This document shows, in pieces, positions 43,906 to 53,987 of a DNA stretch of 64,000 nucleotides (position 1 is the stretch's first letter; the number at the start of each line of letters is the position of its first letter). Location: the NCBI RefSeq assembly GCF_003024515.2, contig NZ_PYIX02000017.1:20631-84630 (forward strand), read 5' to 3'. The position numbers and the translations under genes are program-made. The stretch is from Acinetobacter sichuanensis. Lineage in GTDB: Bacteria; Pseudomonadota; Gammaproteobacteria; Pseudomonadales; Moraxellaceae. The notes under the pieces were generated by a model. That model worked only from the letters and a program-made list of their open reading frames with translations, was not told the origin of the DNA and did no database searches.

Positions 43906-45405
43906 ATGTTTTCACATCCCAAATGGTTTATTTTAGCCATTGTCGTTGGGCTTTATCTTCCTGTCGCTATTGATGCAACTGTCCTTCATATTGCTGTACC
44001 TACATTAAGCCAAGAGTTGAAAGCAAGTACATCTCAACTTTTATGGATTATCGATATCTATCCATTGCTAATGACCGGTCTTATTTTAGTTATGGGGGCT
44101 TTAGGCGATAAAATTGGTTATCGAAAACTCATGCTTATGGGAAGTCTTATTTTTGGAATAGCATCTGTACTCGCAGCATTCTCACCGACAGCAAATTTTC
44201 TAATTTTTTCAAGAGCGATCTTGGCTTTAGGTGCGTCAATGATTATGCCAGCCACTTTAGCTTGTCTACGTCATACCTTTATGGATGAAAAAGAACGAAA
44301 CTTTGCATTAGGAATATGGGTGATGGTTGGAGGAGCTGGTGCTGCTTTCGGACCTTTAGTTGGTGGGTTGTTATTAGAATATTTCTATTGGGGATCAGTA
44401 TTTTTAATTAATGTTCCTATCATTTTTGCTGTAACAATATGTATTTTAAAGTATCTACCTAAACAAAAACCTATACATGAAAAAAAATTAAATATATTCG
44501 ATGCTTTGATACTAATGACAGCCATTCTTTTAGTCATTTACAGTTTAAAATCAGGTTTAAAAGAATTTGATCTTCAATTCATTTTTCTTGGGTTTATTGG
44601 ATTTTTACTCGGCTTTTTATTTGTAAAAAGACAAATTAAAAGCAGTCAACCACTATTTGATCTTAAGTTATTCGCATCGAAACCTGTGAAATATGGTTTC
44701 ACTATTTCCGTTGTTGCTATGATTGCATTGGTTGGATTTGAGTTACTTATTTCCCAAAAATTACAGTACGTACATCAGTTTAGTCCATTAGAAGCGGGTC
44801 TATATATTTTACCATTTATGATTGCGGTCAGCGTGGGTGGCGTAATTAGTACCCCCCTTCTAAATAAGTTTGGAGCTAAAAAAGTTGCTGTGATTAGCTT
44901 AATACTGAGTTCTGTCTCTATGTATTTTTTATCAATTGTTAATTTTGAAACCGAATACTTATTTGCAGCTTTTTATATGATTTTATTAGGGCTAAGTATT
45001 TTATGTGCCTTTTTAGCAGCGACATCAGCAATTTTATCAGGAGCACCTATTGAGCAAGCATCATCTGCAGGTGCTATTGAAGGAATGTCCTATGAATTAG
45101 GAACAGGTTTAGGTGTAACAATCTTCGGCTTAATGGCATCTTTTTTCTATACAAAAAATGTTGATTTTCATCATTTTTTTAGTGCTGATCAACTGAAAAT
45201 AGTCGAAAGTTCCATAGGAGAAACGTATCAAATCCTTTCAGACCTATCGCCAGAAAGTGCGAATATCATCATGAAATCAGCTAACTCAGCTTTTGTTATC
45301 GCTCATAGCTCTGTGTTAATTTTTTCTAGTTTAATACTCTTTTTCCTTGCTATCTTTATCTGGGTCTTTTGGAGGGAAATTTCTAAAAACGCACTTTCGA
45401 GTTAA
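43906..45405 (+). CDS. MFS drug transporter, 14-TM DHA2 type
   Basis: I place the start at ATG 43906 (MFSHPKWFILAIVVG). A TTG at 43876 would begin inside the operator. The 499 residues show about fourteen hydrophobic helices. ALGDKIGYRKLMLMG is motif A, and GAGAAFGPLVGGLLLEYF is motif C. This is the EmrB/QacA type that exports drugs or toxic organics. It is under the divergent TetR. Confidence 0.93.
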   Translation: MFSHPKWFILAIVVGLYLPVAIDATVLHIAVPTLSQELKASTSQLLWIIDIYPLLMTGLILVMGALGDKIGYRKLMLMGSLIFGIASVLAAFSPTANFLIFSRAILALGASMIMPATLACLRHTFMDEKERNFALGIWVMVGGAGAAFGPLVGGLLLEYFYWGSVFLINVPIIFAVTICILKYLPKQKPIHEKKLNIFDALILMTAILLVIYSLKSGLKEFDLQFIFLGFIGFLLGFLFVKRQIKSSQPLFDLKLFASKPVKYGFTISVVAMIALVGFELLISQKLQYVHQFSPLEAGLYILPFMIAVSVGGVISTPLLNKFGAKKVAVISLILSSVSMYFLSIVNFETEYLFAAFYMILLGLSILCAFLAATSAILSGAPIEQASSAGAIEGMSYELGTGLGVTIFGLMASFFYTKNVDFHHFFSADQLKIVESSIGETYQILSDLSPESANIIMKSANSAFVIAHSSVLIFSSLILFFLAIFIWVFWREISKNALSS

Positions 45406-45555
45406 TATAATAAAACTTATGTGAAATTTAAAAAAACATAGTAAAAATTTTAAATAAGGGTTGAAAGAGCATCTAAAATACGAATTAAAGCTGCTGCTGC
45501 TGAACTCGAACTCTAGCCTTGATTTTTTAAATTCATATAACAGTCTTTATTTTAA

Positions 45556-45589
45556 ATGAGTTTTAACGCTGTATGAGGTTAAAACTCAT
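45556..45589. terminator. Bidirectional terminator between MFS and HIU hydrolase genes
   Basis: ATGAGTTTTAAC (45556-45567) and GTTAAAACTCAT (45578-45589) form a perfect 12-bp stem with a 10-base loop in the convergent gap. The hairpin is strong although the U-tract is short. Confidence 0.65.
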
Positions 45590-45598
45590 ATTTAATGG

Positions 45599-45997
45599 TT
45601 AGTTGCCTCGGTATGTCGAATATCCATAAGGACTTAGCAATAAGGGAATATGATAGTGTTTTACTGAGCGATCTACTTGGAAAATAACAGGAATTTCTGG
45701 AAAGAATGAACTTTGCTGATTTTTCTTAAACCACTCCCCTGTTTTGAATGTGACTTTATATATCGTATTATCTAAAGTTTTATTTTCTGGAAATAATGCA
45801 GTTATACGACCTTGCTCATTGGTTTTAGCTTCTGAAATTTGTATCCATTTTCCATTTTTTTGCTCCTCTAAAGTAACGTTTACTTCTGGTGCAGGCAATC
45901 CACTTTCCAAGTTAAGTACATGTACACTTAAAGGGTTTTGTGCCATTACCAAGTTTGAAATAAATAAACTACTAGTAAATAAAAATAACTTTTTCAT
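45599..45997 (-). CDS. Periplasmic 5-hydroxyisourate hydrolase (transthyretin-like)
   Basis: The 132 residues carry a signal peptide (FLFTSSLFISNLVMAQ) followed by SVHVLNLESGLPAP, GRITALFPEN, HYHIPLLLSPYGYSTYRGN. The family's catalytic set, N-terminal His, Arg, and C-terminal YRG, is present; the last residue is Asn where YRGS is usual. It hydrolyses 5-hydroxyisourate in urate breakdown. The export signal marks a periplasmic form. It is followed on the same strand by a GlcG-like gene, so the two are likely co-expressed. Confidence 0.92.
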   Translation of the reverse strand: MKKLFLFTSSLFISNLVMAQNPLSVHVLNLESGLPAPEVNVTLEEQKNGKWIQISEAKTNEQGRITALFPENKTLDNTIYKVTFKTGEWFKKNQQSSFFPEIPVIFQVDRSVKHYHIPLLLSPYGYSTYRGN

Positions 45998-46023
45998 ATA
46001 AACTTATCCTAAATAAACTTGAT

Positions 46024-46503
46024 TTAAATTTGTTTGAGTGTAATTTCAATACCTTGTTGTGCACATTGGTCATCTTGAATTGAACCACCTGCACCTGCTA
46101 CGCCAACTGCACCTATCAACTGATTTTTATAAATTACAGGCACGCCTCCACCTAAAAGTAATAATTCAGGGAGGCTATTTAAGTTCTGAGAATCAATATT
46201 ATTCTGTGCATTACGCATAAATTGTAATGTCGTGATTTTACTTGAATAAGCAGTAAATGCTTTTCTTTGCGCTGCAATTAGGTTATGAATACCTACTGCT
46301 TCATGACGTTGACTTGCCATAACATTGCCACCTTGATCCAGAATTACAACAGCAGCAGGTTTGGCAGTACGTATACAAGCTTGCATCACATTCGTCACAA
46401 GTTGATTCGCAATAGTTAAATCCATTACATAACTATTTTTAGGAAGAGCATGTGTAATTGAACTACATGCCATTACAGAACTAAAAAGAAGTTTTCTTAT
46501 CAT
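46024..46503 (-). CDS. Secreted GlcG/HbpS-like protein (DUF336)
   Basis: The 159 residues have a signal segment (LLFSSVMACSSITHA) and the HbpS/GlcG motifs AAVVILDQGGNVMASQRHE, LLLLGGGVPVIYKNQLIGAVGVAG. HbpS-type proteins bind haem or small ligands and, in some bacteria, work with a two-component system. It is divergent from such a system at 46622, which suggests but does not prove a sensory link. Confidence 0.9.
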   Translation of the reverse strand: MIRKLLFSSVMACSSITHALPKNSYVMDLTIANQLVTNVMQACIRTAKPAAVVILDQGGNVMASQRHEAVGIHNLIAAQRKAFTAYSSKITTLQFMRNAQNNIDSQNLNSLPELLLLGGGVPVIYKNQLIGAVGVAGAGGSIQDDQCAQQGIEITLKQI

Positions 46504-46621
46504 TTCTATTCAGCCAAATTAAGATATAAATTAGCTTATATAAAATAAATTCCTTCTTGCATGACAATCAGATTACAAATTTGTAATCTAGCAATAGATT
46601 AATTCAGATAATATTATTTAA

Positions 46622-47293
46622 ATGCATATACTTATTGTTGAAGATGAAACAAAAATTGCTGAATTTCTAGCAAAAGGTTTAAATGAGTCTGGTTATTTAT
46701 CTTATATGGCTCATGACGGGTTGACCGCGTTAACGCTGTTACAAGAGAGAAAATTTGATTTATTAATTTTGGATGTCATGTTACCTGAAATTGATGGCTG
46801 GCAAGTGTTAAAGACTTTAAGAACATTTTCTAAAATTCCAGTACTTATGCTGACTGCAAAAGATCATGTCCTAGATCGAGTAAAAGGCTTAGAGTTAGGA
46901 GCGGATGACTATTTAATTAAACCCTTTTCTTATATTGAGCTATTAGCACGAATTAAAAGTTTATTGAGACGCAGTGTACATAATCAGTCTGAATATTATC
47001 AAGTTGAAGATTTAATTTTATATAGAATGGAGCATGTTGTTTATAGGAATCAACAAAAAATTGATTTAAGTCCTAAAGAATTTTTACTTTTACATTTACT
47101 TATGCAACATCAAGGTGAACTATTAACCCGATCTCAAATTGCATCTGAAGTGTGGAATATTAACTTTGAAACAGACACCAATGTCGTAGATGTTGCTATT
47201 CGTCGTTTACGTGCAAAAATTGATGATCCTTTTCATCCTAAATTAATTCATACTGTTCGAGGTATGGGATATTATTTAAGCCTAATGAAATGA
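46622..47293 (+). CDS. OmpR-family response regulator
   Basis: The 223 residues have the receiver with phosphorylation Asp 51 in LLILDVMLPEIDGW, the conserved Lys in LIKPFSY, and a C-terminal winged helix (EFLLLHLLMQHQGELLTRSQI). It overlaps the sensor kinase start by four bases. It resembles heavy-metal or copper response regulators of the CusR group. Confidence 0.95.
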   Translation: MHILIVEDETKIAEFLAKGLNESGYLSYMAHDGLTALTLLQERKFDLLILDVMLPEIDGWQVLKTLRTFSKIPVLMLTAKDHVLDRVKGLELGADDYLIKPFSYIELLARIKSLLRRSVHNQSEYYQVEDLILYRMEHVVYRNQQKIDLSPKEFLLLHLLMQHQGELLTRSQIASEVWNINFETDTNVVDVAIRRLRAKIDDPFHPKLIHTVRGMGYYLSLMK

Positions 47294-48663
47294 AAAACTG
47301 GCTAAAAAATTTTAGTTTAACAACGCGCTTAAGTATTGCTTTTAGTGCGATTTGTTGCATTGTATTTGTGAGTATAGGCTTACTTTCTTATCACAACATG
47401 CAGCAGCTACTCGCTAAACAACTGGATCAGAATCTAATTGCACGAGTTGAACGTATTGAAATTTTTTTACAAGATCAAGAAAGTTTTCAAATTCTCATTA
47501 AACACCCTAGTCTATATGAAAATATGTTGGGAAAAGAAGATAATCTCTTAATACTAAAAAACCAACAACAAAGCTTAATTGAGATTAATCCACTAAAAGT
47601 TCATATTCCCAATACGACCGAATCGAAAACTATTACATTTTTGAATAATCAATCGAAATTTGCTACAACCCGTTTGGCTTATAAAACTGTAGTTTTTAAT
47701 GATCAACATTATCAACTGATTGCTGGTACACAACTTGATGAAGCTCAATCTATTTTAGATCAATATTTATGGAAGCTGATCCTTTATAGTTTATTGGGAA
47801 TTGTTATGGCAAGCTTACTTGGACGTTGGGTGGGATTATACTTACTAAAATCTTTAAATAACTTGATTGAGCAAACATATAAAATTCAAGGTACTCAACT
47901 TCATCAAAGAATTGAAGATAAAAGTACTACGGTTGAAGTTGAGCAACTTCGTGCAGCAATGAATGCTATGTTAGAAAAAATACAAATTAATTATGATCAA
48001 TTGGCACGTTTTTCTGAAGATATTGCCCATGAATTAAGAACCCCTTTAAATAACTTAATGGGACAGACACAAATTATGCTCATGCAATCTCGACCTAAAC
48101 AAGAACTGGAGCAACTGTTATATTCTCATCTTGAGGAATATGAACGACTCAGTAAAATGATAGACAATATGTTGTTTATTGCTCGCTCTGAAAGTCGTGA
48201 TTATATTCTCGAAAAAGAACATATTGACTTATCTCACCTTATTTTAGAATTAATCGATTATTTCGAATTCCTAGCTGAAGATAGACAAATGTCATTTGTT
48301 TTACAGTTAGAAAAGGAGCTTCAGATATATGGCAATGCAGATTTATTAAAAAGAGCGCTTTCTAACCTTATAATCAATGCTCTTGATTATGGACTAAAAG
48401 ACCATGATATTGTAATTTCAACAAAATCTATAGAAAATGCTGTCGAGATTGAAATATTAACTACAAATATTTTTATTGATCAACAACATTTAAATCATTT
48501 ATTTGAACGTTTTTATCAGATTGATAGTAGCCGACATTCCAAAGCAAAAACGGGTGGTTTAGGGTTATCAATCGTTAAATCTATCATGATGTTACATAAC
48601 GGAGAAGCCAATGTATATAATAGCCATCGAGGCGTTGTATTCAGCTTAAGAATAAATATCTAA
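47290..48663 (+). CDS. Sensor histidine kinase
   Basis: The 457 residues have two membrane helices (about 13-35 and 160-185), a small periplasmic domain, HAMP, and the H-box FSEDIAHELRTPLNNL with the phospho-His at 247. The ATPase region has NALDYG and TGGLGLSIVKSI. It resembles CusS-type heavy-metal sensors. The overlap with the response regulator gives translational coupling. Confidence 0.95.
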   Translation: MKNWLKNFSLTTRLSIAFSAICCIVFVSIGLLSYHNMQQLLAKQLDQNLIARVERIEIFLQDQESFQILIKHPSLYENMLGKEDNLLILKNQQQSLIEINPLKVHIPNTTESKTITFLNNQSKFATTRLAYKTVVFNDQHYQLIAGTQLDEAQSILDQYLWKLILYSLLGIVMASLLGRWVGLYLLKSLNNLIEQTYKIQGTQLHQRIEDKSTTVEVEQLRAAMNAMLEKIQINYDQLARFSEDIAHELRTPLNNLMGQTQIMLMQSRPKQELEQLLYSHLEEYERLSKMIDNMLFIARSESRDYILEKEHIDLSHLILELIDYFEFLAEDRQMSFVLQLEKELQIYGNADLLKRALSNLIINALDYGLKDHDIVISTKSIENAVEIEILTTNIFIDQQHLNHLFERFYQIDSSRHSKAKTGGLGLSIVKSIMMLHNGEANVYNSHRGVVFSLRINI

Positions 48664-48677
48664 AAAATAATCGAAGA

Positions 48678-48724
48678 TCTAAGTTAAAGTCGCAGTTCAA
48701 ACATTATGTGCGCTTTAACTTAGA
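48678..48724. terminator. Terminator-like hairpin between kinase and PqqU genes
   Basis: TCTAAGTTAAAG (48678-48689) and CTTTAACTTAGA (48713-48724) form a perfect 12-bp stem in the convergent gap, with a T-rich run (CTTTTTCTGTTTTT) a few bases later on the plus strand. Confidence 0.65.
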
Positions 48725-48752
48725 AGATCAAAACATAACTCTTTTTCTGTTT

Positions 48753-50870
48753 TTAAAATGCTTTCGTCACAGATAAGCCAATATTGAAATTTCGTTGATC
48801 TGCTGATTCAAAGAAACGACTATTGCTGTCATTCACAATGACTGAACCAATATAATTTCGGTCAAACAAGTTATCAACTCGAGCATAACTATTTATCTTC
48901 CAATCACGGTTTACCCATAAATAGCCAACATTTGCCGCTACAACAGTATAACTTGGTGCAGCATCTGAATTAATATCATTGACATAAATTTTATCCATGT
49001 AACGTGCTTCTAAGCCTGCTTGAAAGCCCTGCTTTGGTTGCCATGCGATACGGGTAAACACTTGATTTTTCGCAATTCCGGGAATATATGTCCCTTTTTC
49101 AATCAAAGGCTTCGTTGTTGTTGCTGCAATATCAGCATCAAAAGTAGCATCTAAATAACTATAGCTTGCACTAAGTTTTAAATCTCGCCAAAGTTGATGC
49201 TGCCAAGCTAGCTCAGCACCTTGTCGTAAAGTTTGTTCTGCATTACGAAATGTATTACGTCCTGCATTAGCATCATCTGGTACAATGTCATTTTTAGTGA
49301 TTGTATTAAAAACAGCGAAAGTAAACTGCCCCAATGCATTTTGGGACTTTAATCCTAGTTCATAAGTATCACTACTTGCAGGTTTTAAATCAAAATTAAT
49401 CCCTGATGTCGCCAATGTAGGGTAAGCCATTTCTGTAAAAGTTGGCGTTTCAAAACCTTTACCATAACTCGCATAAGCATAAAGTTTAGGTAGAATTTTC
49501 CAGCCTACAGCTACCGAAGGCAATAATTTTTGATAATCCGTTGAACCACTATCATCACCATTACCTGTTACGATGTAATGATCATCTGATTCATAATGCA
49601 CGTTGCTATAACGTAAACCTGCATCAAGATTCCATTTAGGTAAAAACTGCCATGAGGCTTGTACATATGGATCTAAATTCCATAGGGTATTATTTTCATT
49701 ACGGCGTAAATCACCTTTTACACCAAACTTACCTGTCTGATCATAATTATTATAACCTTTACGATCTTCAACCATTCGATCTAAAGCAACACCTGCAATC
49801 AATGTTGTATTTGGTAAAATCTTTTTTCCTGTCCAACGGAAATCTGCACCATAATAATCTCGATCAAAATCAATCACGCCACCTGCATGGCGAGCATTTG
49901 CTTGTGGAGCCTTTGGAATCGACTGATATTGTACGACTTGTCGGTTTCCCAAATAGACCATGCTATGCAATTCTTGTTGGTCATTGAGTGGCTTCGTCCA
50001 TGTCAGTCCTGTTTGGGTTTGTTTAATTTCTTTACGGACATTATAAGTGTTGGTACGGTCATTTACTTGTTTCGGATTTGCTTGCCACTGCTCACGATTT
50101 AAACCTTGTGGATCTTCGGCATCAATATCAACATAGTTCATGATCCAGTTGATTTTACTGCCATCCTCTAAGTTCCATGTCAGTTTGGCATTATTTAATA
50201 CTTTTTGTGCTGCGCTATGATCTCGAAAACCATCGGTATCAAAATAAGAAGAACTAATCATATAGGCAGGTTGATCAAACTGTTCAGAACCGCCCTGTAG
50301 TTGAATATAAGCTTGTTGCTTATGATGACTACCTGTATTTAGCCCCACTTGGATTGAATCTTTGCCTTGCCCTTCTTTGCTCTCGGCTAAGATGGTTCCG
50401 CCTGATGAATTACCATATAAAGATGAAAATGGTCCTGTCAAAACTTCAATGTGATCTAAACTATTGAGGTCAATATTCGAGCTTTGCCCTTGACCATCAG
50501 GCATAGTTGCAGGAATACCGTCCACATACATTCGAATTCCACGCACTCCAAAAGTCGAACGAGCGCCAAAGCCTCGCATTGAAATTTGTAAGTCTTGTGC
50601 ATAATTTTCACGGTTATTAATTTGTAAGCCTGCAACACCTTGTAAGACTTCAGATAAGTTTACATTAGCATTATTTTGTACTGTAGCACCTTGAACTTTT
50701 TGAATAGATGCTGGAGAGGATAATAACTCGCTATTGGTACGTATCGCTTGCATGGTGATAGCAGGAAGCTGATATTCTGTCGTTTCTGCATAAGTATGCA
50801 TCGTTTGCACAATAACCATAGTCAATAAGACTTGTTTAAAAGGCATATGCATTAAATCAGTTAATCGCAC
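48753..50870 (-). CDS. pqqU: TonB-dependent PQQ receptor PqqU (YncD-like)
   Basis: The 705 residues match E. coli PqqU/YncD motif by motif: NYAQDLQISMRGFGARSTFG, RMYVDGIPATMPDGQGQ, then DGFRDHSAAQK, VQYQSIPKAPQ and GSVIVNDSNSRFFE. PqqU imports the cofactor pyrroloquinoline quinone across the outer membrane. GTG 50870 starts the gene, with AAGGA six bases upstream. It lies 76 bp after a PQQ-dependent dehydrogenase on the same strand, an informative pair: the receptor supplies the cofactor of its neighbour. Confidence 0.9.
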   Translation of the reverse strand: MRLTDLMHMPFKQVLLTMVIVQTMHTYAETTEYQLPAITMQAIRTNSELLSSPASIQKVQGATVQNNANVNLSEVLQGVAGLQINNRENYAQDLQISMRGFGARSTFGVRGIRMYVDGIPATMPDGQGQSSNIDLNSLDHIEVLTGPFSSLYGNSSGGTILAESKEGQGKDSIQVGLNTGSHHKQQAYIQLQGGSEQFDQPAYMISSSYFDTDGFRDHSAAQKVLNNAKLTWNLEDGSKINWIMNYVDIDAEDPQGLNREQWQANPKQVNDRTNTYNVRKEIKQTQTGLTWTKPLNDQQELHSMVYLGNRQVVQYQSIPKAPQANARHAGGVIDFDRDYYGADFRWTGKKILPNTTLIAGVALDRMVEDRKGYNNYDQTGKFGVKGDLRRNENNTLWNLDPYVQASWQFLPKWNLDAGLRYSNVHYESDDHYIVTGNGDDSGSTDYQKLLPSVAVGWKILPKLYAYASYGKGFETPTFTEMAYPTLATSGINFDLKPASSDTYELGLKSQNALGQFTFAVFNTITKNDIVPDDANAGRNTFRNAEQTLRQGAELAWQHQLWRDLKLSASYSYLDATFDADIAATTTKPLIEKGTYIPGIAKNQVFTRIAWQPKQGFQAGLEARYMDKIYVNDINSDAAPSYTVVAANVGYLWVNRDWKINSYARVDNLFDRNYIGSVIVNDSNSRFFESADQRNFNIGLSVTKAF

Positions 50871-50946
50871 AATATTTCCTTACTCGTTATGACCATAAAA
50901 AATGGGAAGCCTATGATCTAATAGACTTCCCATACGATAAAATATT

Positions 50947-53370
50947 TTAATCAGCTAAACTATACGCAACTACATAATCACCATGATCAAGGGACTGACG
51001 TGCCCCACCTGCGGAAATGACCACATATTGTTTGCCTGTTTTTGGAGAAACATAGCTCATCGGTGTACCTTGACTACCCACAGGTAAACGCGCTTTCCAT
51101 AACTCTTTACCATTCGATGAATTGAATGCACGTAGATAATAATCTTGCGTTGCAGCAAAGAATACTAAACCACCTTGAGTTGCCATTGGACCGCCAATTG
51201 TTGGCATACCCACTGGCGCATGTATACCCATTTTAATGCCCATTGGACCAGTATCTTCAACCGTACCTAAAGGAATCTGCCAAGCGACTTGACGAGTTTT
51301 CATATCAATCGCTGTCATGGTTCCAAAAGGTGGCTTTTGACATGGAATACCCAGTACTGACATAAAGCGGTTTTTATTCACTTTATATGGTGTACCTTTC
51401 ATTGGCACAGCACCCATACCTGTGTTGACTTGCTCTCCGCCGCTAGCTTCAAGTCTTAAATCTTCAGGTGTCTGTTTAATCAACTGAATCCACAGACCGA
51501 GGCGCATATCATTAACAAACATATAGCGATTTGTTGGGTCAAATGCGATACTGCCCCAATTCATCCCACCTAGTGAACCTGGGAAACTTAATGAAACATC
51601 AGAACCTGGCGCAGTAAATAGACCTTCATAACGCATTGATTTAAAGCTAATACGACACATTAACTGGTCAAATGGCGTTGCGCCCCACATATCCGATTCA
51701 GTCAAAGTCTGATTACCAATCTGTGGCATTTCAACTGAACGTGGCTGAGTTGCACTATATTGCTCATCAGGGATATCCGCAGCTTTTACAGGTTGTTCAA
51801 CCACTTTAGTTAGAGGCTGACCCGTAACGCGGTCAAGTACAAAGAACTGACCTGATTTCGTCCCAATAACAACAGCAGGTTTAGTTTGTCCATTTTGCAT
51901 TGGGAAATCAACCAAGCTTGGTTGCATTGGTAAATCGAAATCCCAAAGGTCATTATGAACAGTTTGATAAACCCACTTTTCTTTACCTGTCGTTGCATCT
52001 AAAGCTAAAACAGAAGAATTGTACTTATGGTCTGTAGGTTGACGGTTACCGCCCCATACATCGACAGATGAACTACCCATTGGTAAAAATACAGTGTTCA
52101 TTTTCGGATCGTAAGACATTGCTGCCCAAGAGTTAGCAGAACTACGCTTATAAGTTTCACCTGGTTTAAGGACATAGTTTGGATCTGGATTACGTGGATC
52201 AAAAGCCCAACGTAGTTGCCCAGTAATCACGTCATAAGCACGGATCACACCACCAGGCATATCCGCTGCAAAGTTATCCGCGATTCGACTTCCAACAATG
52301 ATGCTAGTTCCTGCAATAGTAGGTGCAGAAGTTACTTCGAAACGAGGTGCTTGAGTACCTTCACCCAAACCCTCTAATAAGTTGACTGTTCCATCAACAC
52401 CAAAGTCTTTACAACGCTCACCTGTATCGGCATTCACTGCAATTAAACGACCATCAGGCGTATTGGTATAAACACGACGTGGACATGCGGTATTGTTTGC
52501 CACAGCAGTAACAGGACTTGCACCTGCTAAAGTGGGTTGTACCAAAGCTTGAGTCGAGTCAAAGTAACCTACACCACGACAACGCTCCCAAGCATCAGCT
52601 TTAGAGTTTACTTCGGCTTTCCAGATTTGTTTACCTGTGTCCGCATCTAAAGCAATGATGTTGTTATGTGGTGTACATAAAAATACTTTATCACCAACTT
52701 GTAAAGGCGTGAGCTGATCTTCTGCGCCATTACCTGAACCTGTGGTTACATCACCTGTTTGAAAGCGCCATGCTTCCTTCAGTTTAGATACATTATTACG
52801 GTTAATCTGATCCAACGCAGCAAAACGACTTCCGCCAGCATCATTACCATAGTGTGACCAATTCACTTGTTGGCTTTGAGCTGTTACAGGAACCAATGGT
52901 AATTCTTCACCAGTCGCTTCCACTGTTGGATGTGGAATAAACATACCATACAAACCACCGAACATCCCTAACACCGTTAAACCACCTAAGGCATAAGCAG
53001 GTGCTGAAGACGCAACTTGTAATTGGTATTTACGAATTGACGGCAAGGTAAAACAAAGCGCAGCAAATAAACCTGCAGGGAACATCAAACGTGAATGGAG
53101 TGCCCAAAAATCCCAACCTGCATCAAGCAGAGACCAGATGATCGTACCAAGGAAAACCAACGCAAAGATCCAAACACCTAATGCTTTTTTCCTAAAAATA
53201 AAAATTGCAGATACAGTCGTTAATAACCCTGCTATTAGGAAGTACCATGAACCACCTAAACTAATGAGTTTTCCACCACCGATTAAATAAAATAAGCCAG
53301 TTAGCAATAATGCTAAGCCTAATATAAAGCACCATATTTTAAATATGGGGTGAGATTTTGCTTCGGACAT
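50947..53370 (-). CDS. Membrane-bound PQQ-dependent glucose/quinate/shikimate dehydrogenase
   Basis: The 807 residues have five N-terminal membrane helices (to about residue 140) and an eight-bladed quinoprotein propeller with repeated WxxD/G motifs (VNADTGERC, ALDATTGKEKWVYQT) and the active-site segment HNDLWDFDLPMQPSL. Size and architecture fit Gcd and QuiA, which pass electrons to ubiquinone. Which sugar acid or alcohol is oxidised cannot be told by eye. GGAG precedes the ATG. It is likely transcribed with pqqU. Confidence 0.92.
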   Translation of the reverse strand: MSEAKSHPIFKIWCFILGLALLLTGLFYLIGGGKLISLGGSWYFLIAGLLTTVSAIFIFRKKALGVWIFALVFLGTIIWSLLDAGWDFWALHSRLMFPAGLFAALCFTLPSIRKYQLQVASSAPAYALGGLTVLGMFGGLYGMFIPHPTVEATGEELPLVPVTAQSQQVNWSHYGNDAGGSRFAALDQINRNNVSKLKEAWRFQTGDVTTGSGNGAEDQLTPLQVGDKVFLCTPHNNIIALDADTGKQIWKAEVNSKADAWERCRGVGYFDSTQALVQPTLAGASPVTAVANNTACPRRVYTNTPDGRLIAVNADTGERCKDFGVDGTVNLLEGLGEGTQAPRFEVTSAPTIAGTSIIVGSRIADNFAADMPGGVIRAYDVITGQLRWAFDPRNPDPNYVLKPGETYKRSSANSWAAMSYDPKMNTVFLPMGSSSVDVWGGNRQPTDHKYNSSVLALDATTGKEKWVYQTVHNDLWDFDLPMQPSLVDFPMQNGQTKPAVVIGTKSGQFFVLDRVTGQPLTKVVEQPVKAADIPDEQYSATQPRSVEMPQIGNQTLTESDMWGATPFDQLMCRISFKSMRYEGLFTAPGSDVSLSFPGSLGGMNWGSIAFDPTNRYMFVNDMRLGLWIQLIKQTPEDLRLEASGGEQVNTGMGAVPMKGTPYKVNKNRFMSVLGIPCQKPPFGTMTAIDMKTRQVAWQIPLGTVEDTGPMGIKMGIHAPVGMPTIGGPMATQGGLVFFAATQDYYLRAFNSSNGKELWKARLPVGSQGTPMSYVSPKTGKQYVVISAGGARQSLDHGDYVVAYSLAD

Positions 53371-53987
53371 ACTTTTACTCCAAATGCTGTGATTTAAATG
53401 ATCTCTCCACTGCTGTTTTGAACATCATTCATACCACGTCTAAACTTTTGAGAATCCACAATTTAATTGCTTCAACAATGAAAAAAGAGTGATTGGGACT
53501 ATTGATCATTCATAAATGAATTGCGTGTTGACTAAAATTGAGTCAAGCATAGAACAATGAGAATAGTGGGGCTATTTTCAAGTTTTATAACAGTGTCTAT
53601 GAAAATTTTAGTCAAAATCTAAACAAAACAAGGCTTTGTTTACAGTACAAAGCACTGCGGAGGACTAGAGTATTTTTGGGTGCTATGTTGTTGAGAACCA
53701 CTGCTTTAGAATGACTAAATTGCGTATTTCGCATTCAATATCATCTAAAAAATCCTCGTTGTTGCAAACATAGATGAAGTATCAATAGTTTCTGAATCAC
53801 TCAGAAACAATATTGTTTACATTTCAAACACTCTATTCAATTTAAATACAATTGAAAATTCACTTGAATACTGAGGACAGCCACCTAAATATCATTGAAT
53901 TTGTGGTGTTGGTCTGTCAAAAAAAGTCTTTAACAAATACCAACTAAAAAGTACCAACAACTGTATAACGTCTACAGTCTACAACAG
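53371..53987. other. Upstream region of the PQQ dehydrogenase
   Basis: About 617 bp without a credible gene; it should hold the dehydrogenase promoter within the first 150 bp. Only scattered AT-rich boxes are visible. Confidence 0.35.

Noticed and set aside
49652..49987. A 111-codon plus-strand frame inside pqqU
   Set aside because: Antisense to a clear TonB receptor; composition reflects the opposite strand.
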